Part shown: positions 22,613 to 33,935 of the stretch, one piece after another
Layout of the letters: each line of letters starts with the position of its first letter
How positions within the stretch are numbered: position 1 is the stretch's first letter
Origin: Moniliophthora roreri
Lineage: Eukaryota; Basidiomycota; Agaricomycetes; Agaricales; Marasmiaceae
NCBI GenBank assembly: GCA_001466705.2
Contig: LATX02000089.1
Span: 186,001-250,000, forward strand
Reading direction: 5' to 3'
Length of the DNA: 64,000 bases
Translations under genes and position numbers: made by a program
Notes under the pieces: generated by a model
The model's database searches: none
Told to the model about the DNA's origin: nothing
The model's input: the letters and a program-made list of their open reading frames with translations, nothing else

Positions 22613-25600
22613 TATGGTCAAGGCCCTATTATTCCTCTCAGTACTAATCATACTGAACAGAACAATTCTCAAACTAATATTTTCCTTAAAAATATTGAAG
22701 ATTGTGTTGTTAACGTTTGTGCAACCAATATGTTCTGTACTTTAGTTGATTGTACTAGTAATAATAGTTTGAAATCAAACTCCACATATTGGGTTCTTGA
22801 TTCTGCTGTGACCAACCATATCAGTCCATTTATTGGAGATTTCTCTGAGTTACATGAGATAAACCCTATACATATTCAAGGGGTTAACGGTGGTGACACT
22901 ATCACCAAAGCTAGAACCATTATAATCTCTCACCAAAACTCCAATAAGGATATTCATCAAGTCAAGTTGTCTCCAGTATTTTATCATCCAAAATCCACAT
23001 TTCGACTTCTAGCCGGAAACAAATTCACTATGAATGGTTGTGATATTATATACTCACACCCAGAAACCTCAATTCAATGGAAGAATGGGAACTTGCTCCT
23101 GTCTTTATTCTCCAGACAGGATAAGTACAAGTTCACATACCTAGAGACTCACATTGAGCATCTCAATGTTCTCCAGGCTCTTGCTTCCGCTGCCACTGCT
23201 AAAACAGTAGACTCCATTATTGCACACAATCATTTTGGACATATTCCTGAGTTAGTACTCAAGAAATGCCATGATGCCTGCAAAGGTTTTTCCATGTGAG
23301 AATCGTTGAAGTTTGAGCACCCTTGCACTAGATGTGCTTATAGGGGCATAAAGCAATGGTTGTATCCAAACTCCTCAAAATGAGCATCTGAAGTTCTAGA
23401 ACTAATCCACATGGATTTAGTGGAGTTTCCCATGGTTTCTTACCCAGAAAAATACAAATACACATTAACGATCATTGATGACCACTCCTGCTTTGGCTGG
23501 ACTACTTTACAAAAATCAAAAACACAACTCGAAACATTGGCTTCCTTCAAAATATTTCAAAATCAAGTTGAAAAACAAACTGGGAAGCCTATTAAAACAC
23601 TGCATATTGATTATGGGGGAGAATTCTTTAGAACCTTATTCCAGGGGTATCTCAAAGATTCTGGGATATGAATTCAGTATTCCACTCCACATGAACATCA
23701 ACAGGCTGGTAGAATTGAGTGCTTTAATGGTGTTATTCATGAGAAATCAGAAAAATTCCATTTCAAAGCATGTCTTCCTACTGCCTGGTGGACTTATATG
23801 TTCCAAATTGCTGTTCATGTTTACAATAGAACTCCAAACCAATGCTTGTTATGGAAAACACCTATTGAAGCTCTTGAAGGAAAGAAACCAGATGTTTCTT
23901 ATTTCCAAACTCCAGGATGCTCTGCCTATGTATACCTTGACAAAGAACTCTGAGCACATGAACTAGTGCCCAAAACAGAGAAAATGATCTTTGTCAGATA
24001 TGCTCCTGGATCCAAAGCTTATCTCTTTATGAGAAACACAGGCAGAACTTTCACTTCATCCACCACTATTTTTGATGAAAGTGATTTCCCAAAGTGCAAA
24101 ACCTCATCAATCAAATCATTACTTATTAAACGCACCACAAACATACCTTTACCATCTTCCTTACAACATGATACCAACCACTTCATTACTGATTGGGGCA
24201 CCGATCAATCACCCAATCTAGAGGAAAATCCTGAAGATCATCCTGCAGCACCTGATCTTAATCATGGAGATCTTGATAATCAATCATCAGTTGATAATGT
24301 ACCAATTCCAGCACCTGCACCACATCAGCAGATTGAACTCCAGCGATCTATGCAACCTTCTCACATTTCTAATCACCTTGGAAGCACTTTTGGTACTCGA
24401 AATCCAGTTGAAATTCAATGAAATACACACTCTTATGGCAGAGCTACCGATACTCCCACTGAATCTGTCTCAGTTTCTGCTCAAACATATGAAAATCTTG
24501 TGGACGATCCATTCTATTTTCTTACACATGTTGAACAGAAAGGGGGAGTTTGGCATTGACTAGATTCAATTCTTACATGTGCTGCTAATTTTGATAATGT
24601 CCGAGAATGGACATATAAGGACATTCTAACTCGTTCTGAGGATGAACAAGTAGAATGGCTAAAGGCATGCAAAGAAGAACTTTCTTCATTACAACAGTGA
24701 CATGTCTTCAAAGAAGTAACTTTACCTCACAGTCAGAAAACCATCAAATCCAGATGGGTTTTTGATGTCAAGTCTAATGGTCGCAAAAAGGCTAGACTTG
24801 TTGCGAAAGGGTTTTCACAAATTGAAGGAATAGATTATGATGAAGTCTTCTCTCCTGTAGTCTGGTATCGCACTGTATGACTACTACTCGCCTTAGCAGC
24901 TATTGAAGATTGGGATATAGAAGTGCTGGATGTGAAAACAGCATTTCTATATGGCGAATTAGAGAAAGAAATTTACATGGAACAACCCAAAGGCTTCGTA
25001 AAAGACAAAACAAAAGTTTGGCAACTACACCGTGCTTTGTATGGCTTAAAACAGGCATCACGCTCCTGGTGGAAAGCCTGCAAGCAATCCATGAAGAAAC
25101 TCAGTTTCACATGATGCTCTTCAGACTCTGGTGTTTACGTATACACACAAGGAAACGACATCATCCTAGTCATCATATATGTTGACAATGCATTATTCAT
25201 GGGCTCAAATCGTACTCTATTATGGAAGAAGAAAAATGACTTTATGGCTATATGGGAATGCAGAAACTTAGGCAAACCAACAGAATTCCTTCATATGAGA
25301 ATCACCAGAGATCAGAAACAGAGAACAATCTCCATTGATCAATGTGATTACTTGGAGAAAATTCTCCATCGATTTGGAATTATTCATCACACAAAACTGC
25401 AAAAGGTCATAACCTGTCTCCAGGGGGTTATAACCCAGGTCCCCAGTAGTTATAACCCACCAAAACCAGTCATAACCCCCCAAAACCAGTCATAACCTAG
25501 TTATAACCTTCTGCAGTTTTGTGCAATGTTAATGCCAAGATTGCACGAACACCACTCTCTACCAGGTATAAACCTGAAGACAATAGCTCGGATCCAGATC

Positions 25601-26280
25601 CAGATATCAAAGCCAAATTCCAACCAGTGATCAGATCATTACTCTATTTGTGCCTTGGCACATGCCCTGACATTAGCTTTGCAGTAATCAAAATGTCACA
25701 GTTTTCTTCGAATCCATCTAAAGAACATTTGGATCAAGCACTGTACATTATGAAATACTTGCTTGGAACTCACCAATACTCTATCATTTATAGAGGAAAT
25801 ACCACAAAAGGGTTCATTGCATATTCAGATGCAGAATGGGCTTCAGATCTGACAAGGAAGCAAAAATCACAGGCAGGATATATCATTCAATTTGCTGAAG
25901 GACCTGTCAGCTGGGTTTCTATGAAACAGAAAACCTTAGCTTTATCCTCAACAGAAGCGGAATACATAGCAGCCTCTGACTGCACTCAAGAAATTCAGTG
26001 TATCAAGAACCTTTTGTCAGAAATTGGTTATAATCTTGATCAATTCCCTTTACTCCTTGACAATCAAGGATCCATATTTCTCACAGATAATGATGTCACA
26101 ATGCAACAATCAAAACACATTGATGTGCATTATCACCACATATGGGAATGTACAGAACACCAAGGGATAGATGTCAGATATGTTCCTACAAAGGATCAGA
26201 TAGCTGACATATTCACCAAAAACCTTGCCTATCCCACTTTCAAATACCTATGAGCAAAATTGGGCATTACCTTTAATGCT
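22613..26280 (+). pseudogene. copia pol (protease, integrase, RT, RNase H), decayed
   Basis: Seen are a protease-like motif WVLDSAVTNHIS (about 22790), an integrase with a HNHFGHIP zinc-binding start and IHMDL...IIDDHS...HIDYGGEF (23225-23630), RT with RWVFDVK, ARLVAKGFSQ, DVKTAFLYGELE and IIYVDNALFMG (24750-25210), and RNase H with AYSDAEWASD...STEAEYIAASD (25810-25980). The RT YVDD is YVDN, and the frame changes after a small insertion at 25390-25523. Stops are TGA at 23297, 23381, 23669, 23951, 24419, 24557, 24698, 24878 and 25112. Confidence 0.9.
25390..25523. mobile_element. Small MITE inside the copia RT region
   Basis: CACAAAACTGCAAAAGGTCA (25390-25409) and the reverse complement of 25504-25523 match with two mismatches. 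The 134-bp element contains repeated GTTATAACC / GGTCATAACC words and breaks the reading frame of the RT between the FGII and NAKIARTPL segments. Its CTGCAAAA terminal core resembles the 638-bp element at 1613-2250. Confidence 0.65.
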
Positions 26281-26321
26281 TAACAAATATCTTTCGATAT
26301 ACAGTCACGAATATAGGGGCA

Positions 26322-26947
26322 TGTTGAAATGATGTGAAGTCATCACATGACTATCACATGATCATGAACATATATCTGCATCTGTAGATCTCAAGATCCT
26401 AGAAGCAGTTTGACTCAGTTCAAGTCAACTAGGAGAACAATAAAGAAGCTATACTTAGCACAATAAGATAGCTATTCTTAGATCCTATTGTCCTAGACAA
26501 TAGACCATCCAAGTGCACAGCTTGCCTTATACAGAACTACCTATATCTAGTAGATTCAGGCTGCAGTCTCCCCAGCTCATTGTCTGAGTCATTCACAACA
26601 ATAAGATCTATACTTAGATACTTATTGTTCACTATACTTAGATATCCATTGTTCAATATATCTAGTAGGATTAGGCATCTACAGAAGTAAACACTGAAAT
26701 AGTATATAAGAACACTTGTATGAAGCTTAATCCTCAAGCAGTTCCTCTCCTTCCTGTACTCTTTGGTACACACAGAGAATCTACTCTCTTATCTGCACAT
26801 TGTCACAAGTGACTAGCAAGTCATATATAGGGATAACCACCCCATATCACAATGTGAGTCAAAGTCACATTTGCCACTGTGCTGCTATGCTGCTGGCAAT
26901 GACTTAGAGCTATGCTCAACATCCTCTTGCCCCACAGAACTTTAACA
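26322..26947 (+). repeat. copia 3' LTR
   Basis: Starts TGTTGAAATG after the purine run ATAGGGGCA and ends TTTAACA. It is the same length as the 5' LTR (626 bp). Roughly forty differences are seen, nearly all transitions, many as CA/TG pairs that imply an ancestral CG. Confidence 0.93.
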
Positions 26948-26952
26948 AGTGA

Positions 26953-28235
26953 ATCTGAAGACAAGCAGAAAAGGCTATGAGCCATAAATGAGTCAGCCAG
27001 TATCACTGACTACAGAGGTCTACATACTTGGCGATTATCAGAGACAACAGAGAGAAGGACATATGCTTGACATTGAGGCTGTGGCAAGGTAGATGTATAG
27101 GGTCCAAGATGGGTAGGGAAGAACTGGGAATACAAGGTTGGATGTCCACAGAATCATGCATGGATGAGCATAACAGGATGCCTCCAAGTATCTCCAATTC
27201 TGAATTGGCATGAAGTGGTGCTAGGGATGCATGGAATGTGAGAGGCTGAACACATAGATTGAAGCATACCTGCAGATACCAGTCAACGAACTTCACTAGG
27301 ACATGAATGTGATATGTCAGGCAACCTTCCAGTATCCTCATTCGCAATTCCTTTGATTATCGATCCTTCACTGAATACAAATCCAGTCTATATGTGTTTT
27401 TACTTGCAAGCTAGATAGAAACTCCCTAGTGTTAACATTCTGAAAAGGCCTTAGTCAAAACAATGCTATAAAACGACTAGACAACTCACAATCATCCTTC
27501 TGAATTGTCTCCCTCACATCTGGTGTTTCCAAGGAGTTCGCATCTTTCACAACCCTGCTTGATACTATGGCCTTGTTTCATAGATATCCATTATGGACCA
27601 AAATCGGACACTATTCCACAAGTACCAGCTCTCGAAAGCTATTGCACTTTGAGGCATTCTTGGTCTACAAAGACGGTAGCACGGCAGCATTGGGATTCTG
27701 AAAAAAGGTTAGCTGTAGCATTTTGGAAAGCAGGCTAAATGACTCACTTGAGTCATGGTAGATGATCTCCTTTACCTCTAGTTCTCCGCAGGTAAGCCCA
27801 AATCACTCGCTCGTCGTCCAGCATGACCCGATAGCCCTGAACTGGATGTCTGGCAATATCCTCAAAGCCTATGTATCGAAACAATAGAATCAGAAATACA
27901 CCAGACAGTGCGGTACAGTGCGTATTCCTCAGTTCAACGACTGCAAAGTTCCGAGGCTACAAAACCTATGATTCAATTCACAGTATATGAGTCATTATCT
28001 TAACCTAAATCACCTCTTCTCTCTTTTGGAATGCTTGAACAGAGAATGTGCTATCACACACATGGTGCTGATAGTGGTGGTCACAGATCAAAAGTCTGAA
28101 TCTTGTTACTGTCACACCATCACAGTCCAGCTTGTCATCACCCATGTACATTCTCGAGCTTGCAACTCATACAAATTCCATCCGCTCCATTCTCTGTGGT
28201 GTCTTATTTTCGCCTCGTCAAGTAACTCACCTCAG
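26953..28235 (-). other. Degraded sequence with gene fragments
   Basis: No complete gene is seen. On the minus strand about 27775-27868 reads as an exon-like block (FEDIARHPVQGYRVMLDDER) flanked by an AG acceptor and a GT donor. It may belong to the disrupted gene at 30100-31519, but I cannot join them. The rest shows only short, unsupported frames. Confidence 0.35.
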
Positions 28236-29027
28236 CATCAGCAAATCGGACACCTAATGATCATGGCAGAAAATGAGCAAAATAGGTGATCATGACCAAA
28301 ATACATTATTACCTATTTTGGCCTTGATAATGGCAGAAAACAGACCCCGCCTAGTGATCATGGAAGATTATGGGCAATATGGGTGATCATTCATTTTGCC
28401 CATAATCACCCATTTCCGCCATTATCATCCATTTTGCCCATGATTGCCCATTTTCATGAGAGTTGGCCGGACAGAGAAAATGTATATTGCCACCTGGCAG
28501 AATCAAACCAGTGACACCAGCATTGCTTTGTAAGCCAATGCAGGAGCTCAGGCCATAACATAACCACTGTGCCAAAGTGCTATATAACATTTCAGTGTAC
28601 ACAGTACAATATATCCTCTTGCCTCTGCAGCTAATTCAGGGAAAACCTGCATCCCCCCAGCCTTGGCTAGTGTTTTTATCAGTCAGAACATTAACTAATA
28701 AGTCCTCTCTACCATATAGACCCCTCTCTCCGTGTTTTAGAAGGCAGAAAAAAATTGAGTCTTATGATCATCCATTTTCTTCCATTTTCACCCATGATTA
28801 GTGACTGAAATCATTTCTGCCCATTTTCTCCCATTTTCTTCCATGATCATCAACCAAAATCATTTTCACTCATTTTCTGCTATGCTCATCCATGATCAGT
28901 GACCAAAATCATTTTTTCTCATTATCTGCTATGCTTAACAACAGAAATCATTTTTGTTTATGATACTCTATGACACAGACCAAAATAGATTATCATTCAT
29001 GCTCAATAGCTGCACAATTTGCTGATG
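28236..29027 (+). mobile_element. MITE of the CATCAG family, copy A
   Basis: It starts CATCAGCAAATCGGACACC and ends CAATTTGCTGATG, so the two ends are inverted. It is about 790 bp and closely matches the reverse complement of 30452-31126. It carries many TGATCATGG / CCATGATCA words near its ends and no long gene. Its outer end shares CATCAGC.AAA..GGACACCTAA with the 12.4-kb element. No clear target duplication is seen. Confidence 0.7.
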
Positions 29028-30099
29028 AGATTGGTTGAGTCATTTACCATTTGCAGCTGGAGATGTGAGTATCTTGGTGAGTATCTTGCATTTTCAACAT
29101 ATTTGTGGTCCTTTGGGCCTTCAGAATCCTTAGCTCATATCACTTTCGGTCACTCTAGTAAGTTCCAAGGGCTGAGAATGGCATACGAGAAGAGGGCTGA
29201 AGCTGAAAACTTCCGGTGAGGAAGAGAGAGAGAGTCTGTACATAGACTTGTAGAGGCAGAAGGTCAGTGCTATGCACTCAGATAAATTAGAATATGAAAT
29301 CCAAAATGTCTCAGACAATGTCATAGTAAGGACCAAGAACAAAATAAATAAAAAAAAACATGTTCAAGGCTGTGGAACGATAGACACGAGGCCTGATCTG
29401 ATCTCCTCAGTGATCAGATCAGCAATAACAATAATATAATGTCAAAATAGCAATTATAGGACTTATCAGGTGACTCTAAAGCTCATAATTTGGTTCAGAA
29501 ATGCTCAGGCTCTAGTCTCTGGCTCTGAGATGGGAGAGAAAGAAAGGAAGGTAAAAAATTCTCACAACTTTCAACAGCTGCCAACGAGACCATCACCATG
29601 GCCCATGCACAGAGTACAGACAGCAGAATACAACAGCGATGAACTGAGGAAGGTAAGATAAGATATGTAAATTTGCCCATGATAATAAAATTTTGACTTT
29701 GCGCTCTCCTTCAGACTTCGATAGGCAGGTTACTACCAGGTGAGACCCACAGGCACCGCTAGGGAGAGGACCAAGCTCCCTCTTGTTGTGAGTTGCCACT
29801 TCACAGACAAGGTGTGCTCTATTTTGGGTAGGCCAGCTTCTCTCTGTCTTCCATTGGGCACTTTGTCATGTTGTACAAGAATGAAGGTAAAATGATTGGA
29901 GATTGGTTGTTTTGCTTCAGAAGTGAGTTTTGTGAGTGTAATAGAGTCTGCGAATGAAAGATGCATGGTCAGGAAAATTCAAATAAAGCCATAAGTGAAG
30001 TTATAAGTGATTTGAAAAAAGACCCCATGGTCCAAGAAACCTGATATCACTGAATCCTCCAAGAGTCCAAATGACTCTTCCACAGTGAGAGATGTTTTT
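29028..30099 (-). other. Sequence between the two MITEs
   Basis: Short frames only. Minus-strand frames at 29733-29966 and 29593-29799 may be decayed downstream exons of the gene at 30100-31519. No domain is recognised. Confidence 0.35.
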
Positions 30100-31519
30100 A
30101 GACTGTGTCCTTGCAGACGTCGTCAATCTGCTACCTCTTCAAAGCTAGATCCTGCTCGAGCCAGAGACCCTACATGTTTCAACCAAATCTCTGCTGGTAA
30201 TTCTCCATCACAAACCCACATGCCCATGGTGGCATACATGAGCTTCGCTACAAAGCTGGGCTTGACATGCATGATAGTCTGCCAGGCAAGAATGCCTCCA
30301 ATAGCTTTCTTCATCATCCTCGTGAACTCCAAAAGGCCATTCCAATTTGTGACAGGTTTGTTGTTTCCTTTGAAGAGAAGTGTACGATCAGTATCAGAAC
30401 AAAAGCAGAAAGAATGTAAATAAGAAACAAATTGTTCAGGAGTGAGCACCACATCAGCAAATTGTGCAGTTAATGAGCATGGATGATAATCTATTTTGGT
30501 CTATATCATGTACAATAATAGACAAAAATGATTTTGGTCAATGATCATGGAAGAAAATGGGAGAAAATGGGCAGAAATGATTTCAGTCACTGATCATGGG
30601 CGAAAATGGAAGAAAATGGATGATCATAAGACCCAATTTTTTTCTGCCTTCTAAAACACAGAGAGAGGGGTCTATATGGTAGAGAGGACTTATTGGTTAA
30701 TGTTCTGACTGATAAAAACACTAGCCAAGGCTGGGGGGATGCAGGTTTTCCCTGAATTAGCTGTGGAGGCGAGGGGATATATTGTACTGTGTACACTAAA
30801 ATGTTATATGGCACTTTGGCACAGTGGTTATGTTGCGGCCTGAGCTCCTGCATTGGCATACAAAGCAATGCTGGTGTCACTGGTTTGATTCTGCCAGGTG
30901 GCAATATACATTTTCTCTGTCCGGCCAACTCTCATGAAAATGGGCAATCATGGGCAAAATGGATGATAATGGCAGAAATGGGTAATCATGGGCAAAATGA
31001 ATGATCACTAGGCGGGGTCTGTTTTCTGCCATTATCAAGGCCAAAATGGGTAATAATGTATTTTGCCCATGATCACCTATTTCAGTCATTTTCTGCCATG
31101 ATCATTAGGTGTTCGATTTGCTGATGGCCAGATGTCCCACTAAGTAACGAGCTGGCATTCCTTGGTGGCCTTGTCCAACACTTGCTAGAAGAAAAAAATC
31201 TTCGAGTTCAGTCCATGTCAACTTGTGGTCTCGGTCGTGAACTATGATGGTTGCTGGAAGTGAAGAAAAAGCATCAGTGAAGCCAATATCGAGCTCAAAC
31301 TCATAGAAATAGCGAATAGTGAACATAGCTCATTTAGCGCCATGATAAGGGATCCCAACGCAGCCCCGGTAATTCCCCATAGCCGCAGATATGTTTGTGT
31401 TGAGCATCATTTCCCGAACACCATCGCCCATCTGCCACTTGTCGGAAAAATTGTCCTCTTGATAGTCGAAGTGGTGGAGCGGAATTGCAAAGAGGTGTAG
31501 TGTGTCTTGGATCTGCTCA
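30100..31519 (-). pseudogene. Unknown minus-strand gene interrupted by a MITE
   Basis: Coding runs on the minus strand from about 31519 (after an AG acceptor), through a TGA at 31330-31332, to ARYLVGHL at 31127. It resumes beyond the MITE at 30451 as LTPEQFVSYLHSFCFCSDTD and continues to about 30100. Removing the MITE with one copy of the 4-bp duplication (GCCA/ACCA on the plus strand) restores an uninterrupted frame across the junction. I do not recognise the protein. Upstream exons may lie towards 31720, back-to-back with the kinase-like gene. Confidence 0.55.
30452..31126 (-). mobile_element. MITE of the CATCAG family, copy B (inverted)
   Basis: About 675 bp. It runs CATCAGCAAATTGTGC... 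to ...GGTGTTCGATTTGCTGATG and is in inverse orientation to copy A. Flanks are ACCA (30448-30451) and GCCA (31127-31130), a 4-bp duplication with one transition. It is inserted inside an exon of the minus-strand gene. Confidence 0.7.
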
Positions 31520-31787
31520 CTATAGCAAGGAAGGGGTAATAGCTAGTACCAGTATCTAATATTAGTTTCAATTTGGTATATGCAGCACTCAGGTGTATCA
31601 ATGTCTTCCATGAGTCGGCTGTTGATTCTTGATCGATCCGCAAAGTAGCATCGTGGGACGTCATAACGTGGCGTGATTCGAACAATATACGGAGTATAAG
31701 AAAATTAATTGTTCGCACGCCTTCACTCTTCTCCTTTCCCCGTCATCACGTTCGCGTCGTTCGCGCTTAACTAACTCGAACTGCAAG

Positions 31788-33889
31788 ATGCCTCGCGAAT
31801 TCGTCGATACGTCCGTTTACAGTGCATTTCTTGAACATCTGTCATTGGTACCTGCCAACACTGGTTCCAGTGGGGATTCAACGTGCAAAAGCTGTGGCGA
31901 AGTTCCACTCCGATTCGAAGGGTCTGTGATTTGCAAATCCGTAGATGACAGCGCGATCAAGGACTACGAAATTAATGACTTCCGGGCAGCTATGGCGAGC
32001 CTTCGTTTCCGAACTCTCCGCGTTCCTCGTGCCACGAGTAGGCAAGTGTTGATATTTTTGTCTCCGTGAGATGTGCTTGATGATAGCTTCAGCGACACGA
32101 TGGAAGACAAATATATCGTTCCTGTAATGGCGTTCATAAAGGAGTATGTCTTTAAATCCAAGTTTGTCCGGATTTGGTATGAGTTGGAGGAGGTGAATGG
32201 TACGTCCGAAATTTGCGATCAAGTTGCTCAGTCTGATCTCTATAGTAAGAAGACGCCCATGAGATCACTTTCTACACGTCGAGAGTCCATTCAACCAGCT
32301 CGTCTATGAGGGACGCCTTAGTAACTCTCTTGGTCGTGGTATGTGTGGCTGTATTACACGTTCCGTGCTTCACAACTCACTTCATTATAGCGCCAGGGCC
32401 ACATATGTTGGGACGATCTACGCATGCCTCCCGACGGGGTTCTCAGGGCGGACAGATCCGTCAAATGCAATAAGAGCATCTCGCTGATAAGCAAGCTCCA
32501 TGCGATGTGGAAAGATAAAAAAGTCAAGTACATCGTGCTGACTGACGAGTTTCGCGTTGCCTTTGTCTCCGGGTTTTATCGTTTCCCTGGGAGTGAGAAG
32601 ATGTACATGGTACTCAGACCTTTTCAACTCTCCCAGCAAACGTCGCTCCGATGTATTCTTGGCCTCGCCCTCAACCGATCGTCACCTGGACATCATTTTG
32701 ACCCCATGATGTCGGTCGAGCGTTTGCGAGGTGTCTTGGGTCGGGATTCCGATGAGGCGGTTGCCATGAACAGCCCTGCAGTCAACTTCAGCGACTTTGA
32801 TTTATTCACAATACAGCACCGCCGCCCAGACGCCTTGGCCTTCCTTGACTGGAAATCTACTGCAGAGAAAAGGGCAGTTGCACGTCTTCCTGTAGTCGGA
32901 GATATCTTAGGAGTTGCTGTAAACCGGTTTGCAGAGAAGGAACCACTCTTGCACTTTACTCTCCCATTGGATAAACCACGGGCAGAGACGTCGGACTTGC
33001 TGATGAACAACCCGAGGCCACGGCAGTCTGGCATAGACGAATTTCTTCAACTATCACAAGGAACGTTACAGTTTCGAATCGACAAGGTTGTCCGTTCCGG
33101 GACCGCGAAGTTCTCCCAGGTGTTTTTTGGCTCTTTACTACGGACTGCTCGGGGAGGCACCTCAACAGTATGTGAAACTCCCATATGCCTGAAGCTATTC
33201 GACGAGGTGCTCTTTCCAATCAAGGTTCGAATTGAGGACTTAGCTTCGGATCCTAGGAATTGCTGTCGGTCACTCCATTTTGCCAGTGACATGATGCGGC
33301 GAGAACACGCTACCTACCAGCGGCTTCAGTACCTTCAAGGTACGCTGTTACCTCATAACTACGGATTTCACGAGGTGTGCGATATTTGTCTGTCTATTTC
33401 TTGTTACTGGATATTGCATAGTTTACTCTCCCTGATGGAAGGTCTGTCTGGGGCCTTTTCCTAGAATGCATACACGGCGACCCGCTTTCATCTTTCCCCC
33501 TTCACACCTGGCCTGAAAGTGTTCAGAGGACTACTGTACGTACTGACTTCTGACTGTCTCTCAATTGATACTGGAATACAATGTTGCAGGTCTCCAAACT
33601 TAGACACAGTGTACGTGCATTGCTGTATGGCGGGGTCCAGCAAGCCGACTGGCACCTTGATCAAGTGCTTGTAGTTGAATCTCCTGGTTCTGGAAGAGAA
33701 TCTCAGAACAGCCACAATCCCGACTTTGTCCTCATTGATTTTGCCTTCACACGTTTCCGTCTTGGTGAAGCGATGATTGCAGAACATTTTCGTATCCGGG
33801 ACCAGTTTTTTATTGAAGTTGCTGACTCTGGTCTTTCCTTCCCTGTAGTCAAAGAAGAGTGGCTTCCTTATGATGATTTTGAATCGTGA
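31788..33889 (+). CDS. Kinase-like protein with degenerate catalytic motifs
   Basis: Six exons (31788-32041, 32087-32199, 32250-32338, 32391-33374, 33422-33535, 33590-33889) give 618 codons in one frame. The first intron has a GC donor; the other four use GT. The N-terminal half is unassigned. The C-terminal part resembles a protein-kinase fold: SGTAKFSQVFFGSLL as a glycine-loop-like segment, CLKLF with the possible ATP lysine, a hinge-like GLFLECIHGDPL, QADWHLDQVLV where HRD would be (His is Gln, Asp is kept), and VLIDFAF where DFG would be (Asp kept). Such kinase-like proteins are numerous in Agaricomycetes. Activity is doubtful. The CpG content is normal, unlike the block on its left. Confidence 0.75.
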
Positions 33890-33935
33890 AGACTCGATGA
33901 AACAGTGATTCGTTTTGTTACTCCAATATATGTCG

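Larger units (their letters stand above)
9946..26947 (+). mobile_element. Ty1/copia LTR retrotransposon, split by a gypsy element
   Basis: The two LTRs are TGTTGAA...AACA and each totals 626 bp. The 5-bp target duplication AGTGA is present at 9941-9945 and 26948-26952. Subtracting the nested gypsy element (7634 bp) and its 5-bp duplication leaves about 9.36 kb, much longer than the usual roughly 5 kb of copia elements. Domain order is gag, a cysteine-rich extra region, protease, integrase, reverse transcriptase, RNase H, which is the copia order. The frame carries many stops, almost all TGA, and the RT catalytic pair is damaged, so it is inactive. Confidence 0.92.

Noticed and set aside
28236..31126. 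One transposon with very long terminal inverted repeats
   Set aside because: Each arm also has the inverted CATCAG/CTGATG end on its inner side, and one arm alone is flanked by a 4-bp duplication, so two MITEs explain it better.
32067..32069. Premature stop in the kinase-like gene
   Set aside because: A GC-AG intron from 32042 to 32086 removes it and leaves all downstream exons in one phase.
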